Shown: positions 23,157-29,735 of the stretch, one piece after another
How the letters are laid out: each line of letters starts with the position of its first letter
Numbering within the stretch: position 1 is the first letter of the stretch
Assembly: GCF_027172205.1 (NCBI RefSeq)
Contig: NC_070614.1
Coordinates: forward strand, 40,492,001 to 40,556,000
Reading direction: 5' to 3'
Source: Podarcis raffonei
Taxonomy: Eukaryota > Chordata > Lepidosauria > Squamata > Lacertidae
DNA length: 64,000 bases
Notes under the pieces: generated by a model
What the model was told of the DNA's origin: nothing
Seen by the model: the letters and a program-made list of their open reading frames with translations, nothing else
Database searches by the model: none
Position numbers and translations under genes: made by a program

Positions 23157-23540
23157 TAGAAGTAGCAGGAAAGCCCCCTTCATACAACCGTTGTTATTTC
23201 CTACAGCAGTAACAACAGTAACCATAGTAACAAATATCCCCAATGATTAATCAACCCAGCTTTAGCTGATTAATCTGCTGGCTGAAGCTAGCAGATCCAA
23301 TTCTGTAGTTTTAAAAAAGTGTCCACTGCTATGCATTCTGTTCTTTTTCAAGGGTGAGTGATTTGCCCTCTGTCATGTACTTCTGCTTTGCTCTGCCCTA
23401 ATGGGTTTTTGTTTACAAGAAAATCAACTGGTCTTGCCCCAGTACTTCTGTTCTAGCTCAGAGACTCCGCTTTTCCAAATAACAGTAAGGAGGCACTTAC
23501 CTGTGGCACACAAATAGATAAGCAGCGGCAGAGAGTCCAT
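1..23540 (-). CDS. ITGAM-like: Leukocyte integrin alpha subunit (CD11b/c/d-like), 5' half, ten coding exons
   Basis: Cell-surface integrin alpha chain that in this family pairs with beta-2 (CD18) on myeloid cells and binds complement iC3b, ICAM and fibrinogen. Coding exons in gene order: 23540-23501, 17431-17317, 17201-17089, 14779-14715, 13482-13368, 12657-12527, 4700-4555, 3623-3470, 2223-2073, 503-436. All have GT/AG borders and their phases fit end to end, giving about 366 codons. Seen: signal peptide (residues 1 to about 20), propeller start, then an inserted I (vWA) domain from about residue 150 with MIDAS DGSGS (163-167), the THTAT threonine (about 232) and ITDGEKF aspartate. An I domain inside the propeller, the motif CGPTVHQTC, and the TRIM72/PYCARD neighbours point to the ITGAM/X/D group; which member is not resolved. 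The remaining propeller, stalk, membrane segment and GFFKR tail lie beyond base 1. One intron holds a copia-type element. Confidence 0.93.
436..503 (-). CDS. ITGAM-like: Integrin exon 10: return to the propeller
   Basis: A 68-nt exon reading [20 protein letters not shown] then TP, matching the mammalian [18 protein letters not shown]. Acceptor TTCCCAAG, donor CCCCG|GTGAGT. This is the last integrin exon I can find before the window edge. Confidence 0.88.
1263..1352. mobile_element. hAT-like palindromic fragment
   Basis: Two arms facing each other (GTCTACAATTCCCACCAG and ACATCTGAAAGGCACCATGTTGG) belong to the squamate palindromic element with a 'ttggactacaactcccatcat' core, seen again at 18157, 37470, 37598 and 39430. 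Decayed. Confidence 0.4.
1409..1597 (+). mobile_element. tRNA-derived SINE
   Basis: Pol III box-like head (TAGTGGTTAGTGTTAGACTAG ... GGTTCAAATCTCC) followed by a tail ending in GTGGGATATAAAAGG. The same family lies at 38758-39012 in the opposite direction. Lies in an integrin intron. Confidence 0.7.
2073..2223 (-). CDS. ITGAM-like: Integrin exon 9: I-domain C-terminal end
   Basis: Reads [20 protein letters not shown], then [31 protein letters not shown]. The RQELNTIAS...DHVF.VNNF.AL block and the final FAIEG helix match CD11b/c. Acceptor TGTTAAAG, donor TTGAAG|GTACCA. Confidence 0.94.
2659..2790 (-). mobile_element. SINE with tRNA-Lys-like head and CR1-like tail
   Basis: Read on the minus strand it starts ATAGCTCAGTTGGTAGAGCA with an anticodon-arm-like TGAGACGCTTAATCTCA and GGGTTCAAGCCC B box, then a tail CTAGATGATCCTTGTGGTCC typical of CR1 3' ends. 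The CR1 tail argues for a SINE and against a working tRNA gene. Confidence 0.72.
3470..3623 (-). CDS. ITGAM-like: Integrin exon 8: I domain, ITDGEKF
   Basis: Reads [20 protein letters not shown], then [20 protein letters not shown], then [11 protein letters not shown]. The Asp of ITDGEKF is the third MIDAS ligand. Acceptor CACCACCAG, donor TTGGG|GTAAGA. Confidence 0.95.
4555..4700 (-). CDS. ITGAM-like: Integrin exon 7: I domain middle
   Basis: Reads [19 protein letters not shown], then [30 protein letters not shown], matching mammalian FSLMQYSEEF...LLGRTHTATGIRKVV. It holds the MIDAS threonine. Acceptor CATTTTAG, donor GTGGT|GTAAGT; phase 2, joining to REL in the next exon. The intron before it (4701-12526) is the long one carrying the copia-type element. 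Confidence 0.93.
5144..5188 (-). repeat. 3' LTR start segment of the copia-type element
   Basis: Forty-five bases identical to 10145-10189, preceded on the minus strand by the purine-rich CAGAAGGGG (5197-5189). The LTR similarity stops at 5144, so only the first part of this repeat is recognisable. Confidence 0.8.
7684..7940 (-). mobile_element. tRNA-derived SINE inserted in the copia-type element
   Basis: On the minus strand, head GTGTGGTGTAGTGGTTAAGAG with B box GGGTTCGCGTCTC, then a body that includes GGTGACCTTGGGCCAGTCAC. A second copy is at 24716-24957. Lying within integrase sequence, it landed after the copia element. Confidence 0.82.
9876..9890 (-). promoter_or_regulatory. Primer-binding site, copia type (internal initiator tRNA-Met)
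   Basis: GGTTATGGGCCCAGT directly follows the LTR end. This is the motif that Drosophila copia uses to prime from an internal half of initiator tRNA-Met rather than from the tRNA 3' end. Confidence 0.8.
9891..10189 (-). repeat. 5' LTR of the copia-type element
   Basis: Runs from TGTCACGGCTAAAATGG to AAACACTGACA on the minus strand, with TG...CA ends. It contains a TATATATAAG promoter-like stretch (about 10112-10104) and an AATAAAACTC polyadenylation-like site. The end is fixed by the primer site that follows directly. Confidence 0.85.
10391..10450. repeat. (CT)n(GT)n microsatellite
   Basis: A run of CT dinucleotides passes directly into a run of GT dinucleotides. Confidence 0.95.
10926..11570 (-). 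mobile_element. RTE-BovB LINE, 3' end of the reverse transcriptase frame
   Basis: An open frame of 204 codons on the minus strand carries RTE/BovB C-terminal hallmarks ([29 protein letters not shown]-like, [56 protein letters not shown]). It ends in the BovB tail CGACTAAACAACAACAAC. The 5' part is missing. BovB is common in squamates and known for transfer between reptiles and ruminants. Confidence 0.92.
12224..12462 (+). mobile_element. CR1-like LINE fragment
   Basis: Translated pieces [10 protein letters not shown] and later a decayed '[19 protein letters not shown]' pattern are typical of CR1-clade reverse transcriptase. No open frame remains. Confidence 0.5.
12527..12657 (-). CDS. ITGAM-like: Integrin exon 6: I-domain start with MIDAS
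   Basis: Reads [20 protein letters not shown] and then [29 protein letters not shown] is the first metal-binding loop of the MIDAS site (Asp-x-Ser-x-Ser). Acceptor CTCTCCTAG, donor CCCAG|GTAACA. Confidence 0.95.
13368..13482 (-). CDS. ITGAM-like: Integrin exon 5: segment before the I domain
   Basis: Reads [20 protein letters not shown], then [18 protein letters not shown]. The CGPTVHQTC block with paired cysteines is diagnostic of CD11 chains. Acceptor TTCTGCAG, donor AACAG|GTGAGA; ends in phase 1. Confidence 0.93.
13541..13562. repeat. (TTAG/CTAG)n short tandem repeat
   Basis: About five tetranucleotide units in an integrin intron. Confidence 0.8.
13956..14002. repeat. Purine-rich (GAAA)n tract
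   Basis: Tandem AGAAAG/GAAA units in an integrin intron. Confidence 0.8.
14715..14779 (-). CDS. ITGAM-like: Integrin exon 4: propeller
   Basis: A 65-nt exon reading [21 protein letters not shown], the counterpart of the mammalian VPVEAVNMSLGLSL block. Acceptor CCTTTCAG, donor TTGCTG|GTAAGC. NMS is a possible N-glycosylation site. Confidence 0.9.
15411..15540 (+). mobile_element. hAT-like MITE fragment
   Basis: GGCAGGCATGGGGAACCTCA ... GAATGCAGCCCT is one arm of a common reptile non-autonomous hAT element. The opposite arm is not clear. Confidence 0.35.
15945..16186 (+). mobile_element. Palindromic Tc1/mariner (Tigger-like) MITE, copy A
   Basis: Ends CAGTGATACCTCAGGTTAAG ... CCTGGGGTACCACTG, flanked by TA on both sides. 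The two long arms are inverted repeats around a GC-rich centre. Family copies: A 15945, B 19498, C 46397, D 49273, E 50935, F 53463, G 53961, H 57322. Confidence 0.88.
16253..16410. mobile_element. Palindromic repeat of the 'AAAGCAC...GAATCCTGGAA' family
   Basis: TTTTAAAGCACTTCCCACAAAGAATCCTGG pairs with CCAAGGATTCTTGGGGGGGGTGCTTTAAA. Related copies lie at 26288, 28489, 29757, 35846 and 39211. Superfamily not assigned. Confidence 0.55.
16441..16605. mobile_element. MITE with 'accag...ctggtaac' arms
   Basis: TTTACCAGATTTTTTTCAATGAC at the left faces GGGGACGTCTGGTAACCTTA at the right. Short palindromic non-autonomous element, superfamily uncertain. Confidence 0.4.
17089..17201 (-). CDS. ITGAM-like: Integrin exon 3: propeller
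   Basis: Reads [16 protein letters not shown], then [21 protein letters not shown], matching the family pattern VVVGAP...GSLYQC...GSCEP. Acceptor CTCCCGCAG; donor TGCAAA|GTGAGT. It ends in phase 1 and joins the next exon as [13 protein letters not shown]. Confidence 0.9.
17317..17431 (-). CDS. ITGAM-like: Integrin exon 2: mature N-terminus, propeller blade 1
   Basis: Reads [20 protein letters not shown] and then GQSVAQFGS, the same layout as the CD11b start (FNLDTENAMTFQENARGFGQSVVQ). Acceptor CCCTGCAG and donor GGAGG|GTATGC. The splice adds about four residues (RRNG) compared with the mammalian protein, so the donor choice is slightly less certain than the exon itself. Confidence 0.87.
17470..17640 (-). 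mobile_element. LINE 3' tail (CR1/L2 type)
   Basis: On the minus strand CAACTGCCCTGTGATCTTCA GATGAAGGGCAGTATACCAA is followed by TTTAATAAATAAATAAA, the usual end of a squamate CR1/L2 element. A plus-strand relative ends at 20412. Confidence 0.5.
17665..17797 (+). mobile_element. L1-type 3' fragment with target-site duplication
   Basis: A short segment ending in AATAAAATATATT plus poly(A), bounded by a 16-nt direct repeat AAAGGACATCAAATTT (17649-17664 and 17798-17813). Poly(A) and long target duplication show L1-machinery insertion. It sits in older repeat and zinc-finger-like sequence. Confidence 0.8.
17814..18085 (-). pseudogene. C2H2 zinc-finger gene fragment, decayed
   Basis: Minus-strand pieces read [34 protein letters not shown] and, further upstream, [16 protein letters not shown]. 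These show the C-x2-C ... H-x3-H finger and a degraded TGEKPYKC linker, as in KRAB-type zinc-finger proteins. Two frames are needed and a stop (TAA after EVERR) lies between fingers, so it cannot encode a working protein. It lies inside integrin intron 1's neighbour sequence and was probably a retrocopy or a duplicated exon piece; a finger fragment is certain, its origin is not. Confidence 0.72.
18157..18295. mobile_element. hAT-like palindromic element
   Basis: GCAGGAGTAGCCAACATAAT ... CATTGGCTACCCCTGTCC, with inner arms CCAGATGTTGTTGGACTCC and GGTAGTTCAACACCTGGA. Typical squamate hAT MITE with CAGGGGTAGCCAAC ends, somewhat decayed. Confidence 0.6.
18300..19335. other. Intronic stretch with no recognised feature
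   Basis: Integrin intron 1 sequence. Short open frames here show no domain motifs or paired splice signals, and I see no clear repeat. Confidence 0.4.
19336..19394 (+). mobile_element. Fragment of a TA-target MITE (ccgtattttt ends)
   Basis: CTTTTTAGGAGGAAAAAAGT GTGTCTTATGGAGCGAAAAATACGG is the right arm of the element found complete at 44363-44621. Confidence 0.65.
19498..19739 (+). mobile_element. Palindromic Tigger-like MITE, copy B
   Basis: Ends CAGTGGTACCTCGGGTTAAG ... AACCCGAGGTACCACTG with TA target duplication. 242 bp. Confidence 0.92.
19779..19871. repeat. (TTC)n / (GAA)n trinucleotide tract
   Basis: About 93 bases of TTC/CTT with two interruptions and an uninterrupted run of about 50 bases at the right. 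In the direction of the integrin gene it is GAA, in the first intron. Confidence 0.97.
19909..19995 (+). mobile_element. MITE arm (gggttaccatatttcaa)
   Basis: GGGTTACCATATTTCAAAAAG followed by AATCCAGACACAAAAGTTGTTG. It matches the inverted arms of the element at 20870-20990. Confidence 0.5.
20100..20412 (+). mobile_element. L2/CR1-type LINE 3' end
   Basis: Remnant of the C-terminal reverse transcriptase ([12 protein letters not shown]-like pieces), then CTGCCCTGTGACACTCAGATGAAGGGTGG and a (TAAA)n tail at 20384-20412. Confidence 0.6.
20870..20990. mobile_element. Palindromic MITE with gttgccata ends
   Basis: GGGTTGCCATACGTCCAGAG at the left faces ACTTCTTGAAATATGGCAAC at the right; the inside also pairs (AAAAGCACAACAACTTTTCC). 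Confidence 0.6.
21000..21750. other. AT-rich intronic stretch with no recognised gene
   Basis: Integrin intron 1. Contains loosely repeated 'atgcattttg / tttgcaa' segments resembling those at 22041-22150, 29270-29480 and 40440-40660, probably one old AT-rich repeat family that I cannot name. Confidence 0.35.
21760..21960 (+). repeat. LTR-like promoter segment, fragment
   Basis: A GC-rich block within AT-rich intron. It contains CCACCACGCGTGGTGGC, a tandem CGATTGGGGGG/CCAATCGG, and GCCCTATTTAAGGCAGG, a TATA-like box with a start-like region after it. It resembles the core of an LTR, but no matching ends were found. Confidence 0.3.
22565..23160 (+). mobile_element. L2-type LINE, 3' part of the reverse transcriptase and tail
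   Basis: An open frame (from 22594) reads [12 protein letters not shown] then [56 protein letters not shown]. These are the L2/CR1-clade C-terminal blocks. It ends GGCGGGGTACAAATAATAAA and an (ATT)n tract (23108-23157). 5' truncated. Other 3' pieces of this family: 27245, 37895, 47580. Confidence 0.92.
23501..23540 (-). CDS. ITGAM-like: Integrin exon 1: start codon and signal peptide
   Basis: Begins at ATG (23540-23538) and reads [13 protein letters not shown], a hydrophobic signal core, then a strong donor (CACAG|GTAAGT). It ends in phase 1, which fits the next exon so that the signal continues as VLMPCHG before the mature start FSLDTEQ. The start was chosen because it opens a signal peptide of family-typical length (about 20 residues). 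Confidence 0.88.
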
Positions 23541-23559
23541 CCTTGGCTAAGTGTTGGCT

Positions 23560-24715
23560 GTGCAGAAGCCTTGGGGAGGCTGGGTGGTGATTAGAAAGAT
23601 TAGGCATCACCACACCCTCCAGAAGTGGGTGTTAAAGTTATGACCCTGTATGAAAAAAAGCGGTCGGATGAAGCAAACTTCAGTGCCCTTTGCAAAACAG
23701 AGGGAACAGAGGAATCGAAGGGGAAGCTGTGTCAAGAGCAGTGTTAGATGAAAGCATGTGGGATGTGAGGTTTCACCCACAAGTGGCCAAATATAGTACT
23801 CCATCAATACATTTCCTCTTCTATTATATTCTCCATTTCTACATTCACGTTGTGAGATGATTTTGATAGTTATGACAGCCATTCTTTATCCATATAAAAG
23901 TCACAGGAGTTAAACCAGAGGCATCTCACTGACATATTAGATACACCTGCCTGGCAGACCTGTGTGCTGAGAGAAAAGTCTGTGTTTTTATTCTGGCCAA
24001 AATGTCCTGCAGTCAGCATAAGGAGAAATCTGCTGGAGCCAGAACAAGAATGACCTTCAGTATGTTGACTTACGGCAAATGCCTTTCACTCTGGACAATG
24101 GGACCATTCAACAGATTTGTAACTAGCGGCCCAAACCCTCACACCTTGTTAATCCACAGCTGTGAACAGAGAACAATATCTTTCAGCCACCAAATGCCTG
24201 GGCAAACAGGAATTTTTTAAAATTCTTCCCGTACTTCCCGTACTATTACTACCACTGTAGTAATACATCAGTGTGTATGGCATTTGACAGTATGAAGTTA
24301 AAATTATGGTACAGCAGAGACAAGTGAGGAAGCGTAGAATAAAGGCATTCAATTCAGTGACACCTATTTTAGCTTTGTTCCTGTAGCGGATGAAAGGCAG
24401 CTCCTGAGCAAGGATTTGAAGAAAATGAGGAAATTATAGCAGTTATGCAAAAGAAAAGAGGTTGATTCAAAGTCTGCAATCAAATGTGCTTTTTGCTGTC
24501 CCCAGGATATGTAGCACTCTATCATCTCTTCTGTTGTAAACCAACTTTATCAGCAGATGTAGCTATTTGTTTGATATTTGTTAATAGTAAAGTCAGGTCC
24601 TTTGGTTCAGTAAAGGAGGTGCTTGGTTCAGCTGGCACTCCACCTATGCCCAAGAACAACTGGCTCCTTTTATTTCATTCTGTAGGTCACAGTGAAATGA
24701 GTGCATCCTCTAGAG
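23560..24715. other. Upstream flank of the integrin gene, no other gene seen
   Basis: Expected promoter region of the integrin gene (upstream of the start codon at 23540). I see purine-rich GAGGAA and GGGGAAG stretches that could suit PU.1/ETS proteins, which drive CD11 genes in mammals, but no TATA box. The regulatory reading is only inference. Confidence 0.35.
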
Positions 24716-24957
24716 AGAGTTTGGATTTGATATCCCGCTTTATCACTACCCGAAGGAGTCTCAAAGCGGCTAACATTCTCCTTTCCCTTCCTCCCCCACA
24801 ACAAACACTCTGTGAGGTGAGTGGGGCTGAGAGACTTCAGAGAAGTATGACTGGCCCAAGGTCACCCAGCAGCTGCATGTGGAGGAGAGGGGAATCAAAC
24901 CCGGTTCACCAGATTACGAGTCTACCGCTCTGAACCACTACACCACACTGGCTCTCC
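24716..24957 (-). mobile_element. tRNA-derived SINE (same family as in the copia element)
   Basis: Near-identical to 7684-7940: starts AGCCAGTGTGGTGTAGTGG on the minus strand, ends near AAACTCTCTCTAGAGG. Not a gene. Confidence 0.82.
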
Positions 24958-25477
24958 TCTAGCCAGGCACAGCAGAGGAACTGATCCTTGGTGAGACTGG
25001 CTGTCCTCATTGGCAAGAGATTGCTTCTCCTCATGGGATTGAGAGGAGGGACACCTCCAGCAATCAAGTTCCAATATGATATGGACTTAGGACACCTTGT
25101 CCTGACTGGCTCGGCCCCTTCAACTCTGTTCCCTAAGAGAGCTCATTATGTGGCAGGAAACTTGCCCATTGTATCTGTATCTGTTTCAGAGTCTTTGGTC
25201 TGTCTGGCCTCTGTCTCAACATCTCCAGTGGTTCCTGGTGCTCATTGGGACTGGTAGGGCAGAAGACCAGTAGTAGTTGGAGCCAGAGCCAATGGCAGGC
25301 AGAGACAGCTAATTCTAGCTTAGCCCTTGTCCTCCCCCCTGCTGAGTTCTACAAGGAAGAAGCTGGAAGGTGGTTAAGTATACCCTGGACTGGATATACA
25401 GGCAGATAGAGGACAGACAAAGGCTGGTGGGGAAGGGACCTCATTTGCCCTAATGGACCAGCCTCCACTGACTCATC

Positions 25478-25613
25478 TCAGTGGGTTAGAGTGTGGTGGC
25501 TGATACCGCCAAGGTTGCAGGTTCAATCCCCATATGGGAAAGCTGCACATTCCTGCATTGGATTAGATGATCCTGATGGTCCCTTCTAAATCTATAGTTA
25601 TATGATTCTATTA
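25478..25613 (+). mobile_element. SINE with CR1-like tail
   Basis: GGGTTAGAGTGTGGTGGCTG ... GCAGGTTCAATCCCCATATG head, then TGGATTAGATGATCCTGATG GTCCCTTCTAA tail typical of CR1 3' ends. Confidence 0.65.
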
Positions 25614-26084
25614 TTGTCTCAGGATGAGGTCCCCACCATGGTGCCTGTGGCTACCATGGTGCCCTCAGGCACTCCCCTTGGTGCTTGCCAAGGCTCCTCC
25701 TTTCCCTGTTTTTAAAAAAATATTATTCAATTGTTGGGGGTGCTGCCTGAGTGTGGGTGCTTCCTGCCTTTTCCCTTCTGTGCTTCACTCGCTTATAGGT
25801 GAGGTATGAGACACTTCCTGCCTGCAAACTTGCAGCAAGGCTCAAACTAGGTGATACTGTCACTACATGGCTAGCAACCATACCAGGGTCCTGAGGACAG
25901 AGGCAGATTTAAGGGAGTGAGGAGACATGGGGGTGCCACAGGAGGCACCACAACTATGAGGTAGAGTGGAAGGCAAGAGGCAGGGGGCAAATTTTGAGCG
26001 TTGTACAGGGCATCACTGAGATTTGACACCCCAAGGTCTGAGGAACAGCACCCTGTTGAGTCCACTGAATTTTTGTTATTTTTA

Positions 26085-26180
26085 TTTTTTGTATGTGCTC
26101 TGTAACTGTCCCCCACGTTGAACTGTTTTATAATGTTTTGTACATCCCCTTGGGATATATGTGGAAGGTGATTAAACAGT
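26085..26180 (+). mobile_element. LINE 3' tail fragment
   Basis: TTTTGTACATCCCCTTGGGATATATGTGG followed by AATAG/AATAAT repeats, a CR1/L2-like tail. A second tail-like piece follows to about 26290. Confidence 0.35.
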
Positions 26181-26287
26181 AATAGTAATAATAGTAACAA
26201 TAATAAGTCAGTTTCTACATATATCCCAAGGTGATGTGCAAAATATATTGCCTTGGGACATATGTGGATGGTGAATAATAATAATAA

Positions 26288-26402
26288 TCTTGGAATGTAT
26301 TAAAAGTGCTGGGAATTGTAGCTCTGTAGGGGGTAAACCACAGCACCCTTGGATTCTTTGAGGGAACCCATATGATTTAAATGTTCTTCAAATGTGCTTA
26401 AA
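26288..26402. mobile_element. Palindromic repeat (gaattgtagctctg family)
   Basis: AAGTGCTGGGAATTGTAGCTCTG and AACCACAGCACCCTTGGATTC arms; family as at 16253. Confidence 0.5.
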
Positions 26403-26406
26403 TGTA

Positions 26407-26841
26407 GTGTATTGGCTTGAATATAAGCCACACTTTCCCCCCAAATTCCGACCATGAAAAGTTAAAGTGCGGCTTAAATTTGTGACCTTACAAAAATTGG
26501 CTTTTACGAAACAGAACATAAAAACATTTTATTGCCGATTTGCAAGCTTGAGACTGTTGTGCAGTTAATTCTAATGTCATTCATCACTTTACAGTGCAGT
26601 ATTGATTTTTTATTTGCATTTAATTTGCATTTATGGTGCTACGAACAGGTGTTTAACCCATTTGTGAGTCCTCTCTAGTACGCATAAGATTTTCTTCTAC
26701 ATTTGCCATTTAGGGGTGTGAGTGCCTGCAGAACTTTAAGGGAGCAGCTTATATTCGGATATTGTCTTTTTTTCTTTCCTCCCATTGAATTTTAAAGGTG
26801 CGGCTTATATTCGGGTGAGGCTTATCTTGTGGCCAATACAG
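26407..26841. mobile_element. TA-target MITE with 'gtattggc...aagcc' ends
   Basis: Left GTGTATTGGCTTGAATATAAGCC and right GGCTTATCTTGTGGCCAATACAG are inverted, with TA at each side; further GCGGCTTA pairs lie inside. 435 bp, Tc1/mariner-like by target site. Confidence 0.7.
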
Positions 26842-27244
26842 TATGGTGAGGATGTGAATAACATGGGCTCAACCAGTTCGATCCTTCTGACTTTTGATTC
26901 AAGATGAAATATTTTGAGAGATGTCCTGATGCCTAATGGGGGTGGAAACCAGACTCTGCCTTTTTGTTTTGCAACTTCTTGCTCCATTGCAGGAGATGGT
27001 CTCAAAGAGGGAGTAAAATCTACAGTGTTGCAAGGAGGCAGATCAGGAAGATAAATTATTACACCTCAACCACTTCCCCTTTTCCTGTGCTGAGCAAGCT
27101 TTGCATCCGGGCTCTCTTGGTGCTGGTCTGGCTCTCTGGTGAGCTGCAGCAGGCGTTTCATCTGCAGCATCTTATCTTGCGCTGATGTCCACAGCAGGAG
27201 TGATATAATCAGTAGATGGATTATAGCAGCTTAAGAGTGTTATA

Positions 27245-27566
27245 TTGATTAAATGCTTATTCCTGAAGGAGCGTCTCCACCACCATTGTCCAGCCCCACT
27301 GAGGTCCAGCGCCGAGGGCCTTCTGGTGGTTCCCTCGCTGTGAGAAGTGAGGTTACAGGGAACCAGGCAGAGGGCCTTTTCGGTGGTGGCACCTGCCCTG
27401 TGGAACGCCCTCCCAGCAGATGGCAAGGCAATAATCAACTATTTTACTTTTAAAAGACAACTGTTTAGGGAAGTTTTTAATGTTTGATGCTGTATTGTTT
27501 TTAATATTCGGTTGGAAGATGCCCAGAGTGGCTGGGGAAACCCAGGCAGATGGGGGGGGGGAGTAT
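27245..27566 (+). mobile_element. L2-type LINE 3' fragment
   Basis: CTGAAGGAGCGTCTCCACCA ... GTGGAACGCCCTCCCAGCAG ... CCCAGAGTGGCTGGGGAAACC. Matches the 3' part of the element at 22565 and lacks everything upstream. The solo LTR is inserted at its tail. Confidence 0.85.
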
Positions 27567-27571
27567 GCATG

Positions 27572-28393
27572 TGTCAGGGGCTCAGGAGCAGAAGCACAGG
27601 GGAGAGAGCAAATAGAGAGCGAAGGAGAGGAATCCGAGGGGAGCGTAGGGGAGTATGACAGCGACCCGAGAGATTCCATGAGCTTCTCCAGCGAATCAGA
27701 AGATTCCCAGAAGGGGGCGCCTATGGTAAGGGCAAGGGGGGTCCCAGGGGGGACGCACCAGAAGCAAGGGGCCAGCGGGGACTCCCAAGGGAGCAGCGGA
27801 GGATCAGGACCAGCCCCCCCACCAGAGCGCAGTGGGGGGGAAGAGTCACATGAGTCAGGACCAGCCTCTCCTCCAGCGGGGAGAGAAGATGAGTCAGGGC
27901 TGACCACGCCCCCATCGGAAAGTGGGGAAACGGAGGGGAGGTCAGGTCCAGCTAGCCTCCCCGAAGGAGGGAGCAGTGACACAAGTGTAACGGTCAGGAG
28001 GAAAGTGGGAGGCTGCGCGCGCGCGCCAAGTTCAAATGTGCAGGAGCGCGGGACAGCAGAAAACCCGGATTGGGAGCCAGGTCCTAAAGCCCGAAGGAGG
28101 GAGGGGGAAGAGTCAGGGGACTCAGCGTCAGAAGAGTCTAGGAAGGGTGAGACCCCGACTAGCAGGCGGACCCAGAGGAGGAAGGAACAGAGGAAGAGGT
28201 GGAGTAAGGCTAGAGTCTTAAACTGGTGTCAGGGGGGAGGAGATTCAGACGGAGCTTCGGCGGTCTAAGGTTAGAGACGTAGCGTTGCACGCTGCGCGTG
28301 TGGAAGTGAAACTGAACTTCAATAAAGACTTTTATACTAAAGAACGAAGCAGCGTTGGTCTTCTGTGAGCTGGGACCTCGGGCAGCGCTGACA
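27572..28393 (+). mobile_element. Solo LTR (Ty3/gypsy-like) containing a long open frame
   Basis: An 822-bp segment from TGTCAGGGGCTCAGGAGC to GCAGCGCTGACA, flanked by a perfect 5-bp direct repeat GCATG (27567-27571 and 28394-28398). AATAAA lies at 28321-28326. No internal retrovirus-like genes are attached, so it is a solo LTR. TG...CA ends and the 5-bp duplication fit gypsy-class or retroviral LTRs. Inside is an acidic, Ser/Gly/Pro-rich open frame of about 230 codons ending at 28268; its role is unknown. It looks whole as an LTR. Confidence 0.85.
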
Positions 28394-28460
28394 GCATGTA
28401 TGTATGTATGTATGTATGTATGTATGTATGTATGTATAAATAAATAAATAAATAAATAAA
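28394..28460. repeat. (TATG)n then (AAAT)n microsatellite
   Basis: Tandem TATG units followed by AAAT units; this was the tail of the L2 fragment split by the solo LTR. Confidence 0.95.
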
Positions 28461-28488
28461 TATTGAAGCTTCTAATGGATTTGGTATT

Positions 28489-28565
28489 ATGGCTGCTGCG
28501 TACACAACATTTAAAGCCCCTCTCCAGGAATCTTGGGAACTGTAGTTGAATCCTTCACAGAGCTA
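28489..28565. mobile_element. Palindromic repeat fragment (gaatcttgggaactgtag family)
   Basis: AAAGCCCCTCTCCAGGAATC TTGGGAACTGTAGTTG, one arm of the 16253 family. Confidence 0.45.
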
Positions 28566-28573
28566 CAATTCAT

Positions 28574-28985
28574 GGAATCATAGAATCATAAGAGTTGGAA
28601 TGGACCCCGAGGGTCATCTAGTCCAACTCCCCTTCAATGCAGGAATCTCAAATAAGGCATCCATGACAGATGGCCACCCAAACTCCTTAAGTAAATAATT
28701 CAAAGGTACTATAGGATAGTTACATCTCAAAACACATCTTACAACATCCAACCTCCAGTCATGATCACAAACCGATGCCTTTCTTAGAATCACAGTATTG
28801 GAAAGTTGGAAGGGAACCCAAAGGTTTTCTAGTCCAACCCCCTGCAATGCAGGAATCACAGGTAAGAATTCCTAATAGGTGGCCATCCAATCTCTGTTTA
28901 AAAACCTCCAGTGAAGGTGAGTCCACCATCTTCTGAGGGAGTTCCTCCCACTGTTGAACAACTCTTACCATCATTCTTCATTCAG
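28574..28985 (-). mobile_element. CR1 LINE 3' ends, two pieces
   Basis: On the minus strand the block GGACTAGATGACCCTCGGGG TCCATTCCAACTC and again GGTTGGACTAGAAAACC, with 'gtggtggactctccttc-like' text upstream (GGTGGACTCACCTTCACTGGAGG), typical of the CR1 3' end with ATTCTATGATT repeats. Pieces at about 28574-28650 and 28787-28985. Confidence 0.75.
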
Positions 28986-29572
28986 AACACTCCAGATGAC
29001 TCTCCAGCAGTTTCCTAGTCATTTGGGGATATTTGCCTGCAATTTTCCCAAGCAAAAGTTGGGGTCAAAGTAGCTTGGCTGTGGGCCATTATGGGAGATG
29101 AGCTGGTCATTTGCTGTCCAAATTGGACCTTACCCAGTCACTGTGTATCAATTGGTGTGTGAAATGCAGCATGTGAAATTTACATGTATGTAAATTAGGG
29201 GTGGGGGTGGAAGAAAATTGATTCAGTTGACACTTAAACGTGAAATCACCTAATTTCCAAAGCAATAAATGAAAACACAGCCATCTTTTGAAATTTGTGT
29301 TTCTCTGAAGTTTGCAGTTCGGTTCACATCACGCAATGTGCACAAAAATGCATATAACCTGGGTAAAATTTGCATATTAATGCATATAACAGAGAAAAGA
29401 ACATGCAGAAATACATGTTTATTAGGGGAAAATGCTTTGCAAAAATCTGTATCTTCAGAGAAATTTGCACAGAAATGCTGGTGAGTTTTCATGAGGCTCA
29501 GGACTCCAATTCTGAGCAATTTGCAATCCCATGTATGTCTATTTGGAAATAAGTTCCTACTAGTCAGTGCCT

Positions 29573-29735
29573 ACTGAGCACGATGGCTATGATCTCCCTC
29601 CACTGTTGAAGGCAGTGTGCCTTTGAACACCTGTTTCTGGGGCTCCCAAGTGGGGAGAGTTGCTCTTGTGCTCAAGTCCCACTTGTGGGCTTCCCATAAA
29701 TATCTGGTCAGCCACCGTGAGGAAACCACTTCACC
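29573..29735 (+). mobile_element. CR1-type 3' region fragment
   Basis: GGCTATGATCTCCCTCCACTG ... GTTGCTCTTGTGCTCAAGTCC ... TGTGGGCTTCCCATAAATATC, a known reptile CR1 3' region pattern. Confidence 0.55.

Noticed and set aside
22594-23250. 218-codon open frame as a host gene
   Set aside because: It carries L2/CR1 reverse transcriptase blocks and runs into an (ATT)n tail.
27480-28268. 262-codon open frame as a host gene
   Set aside because: It begins in an L2 tail and lies almost wholly in a segment with LTR ends and a 5-bp target duplication; no host domain is seen.
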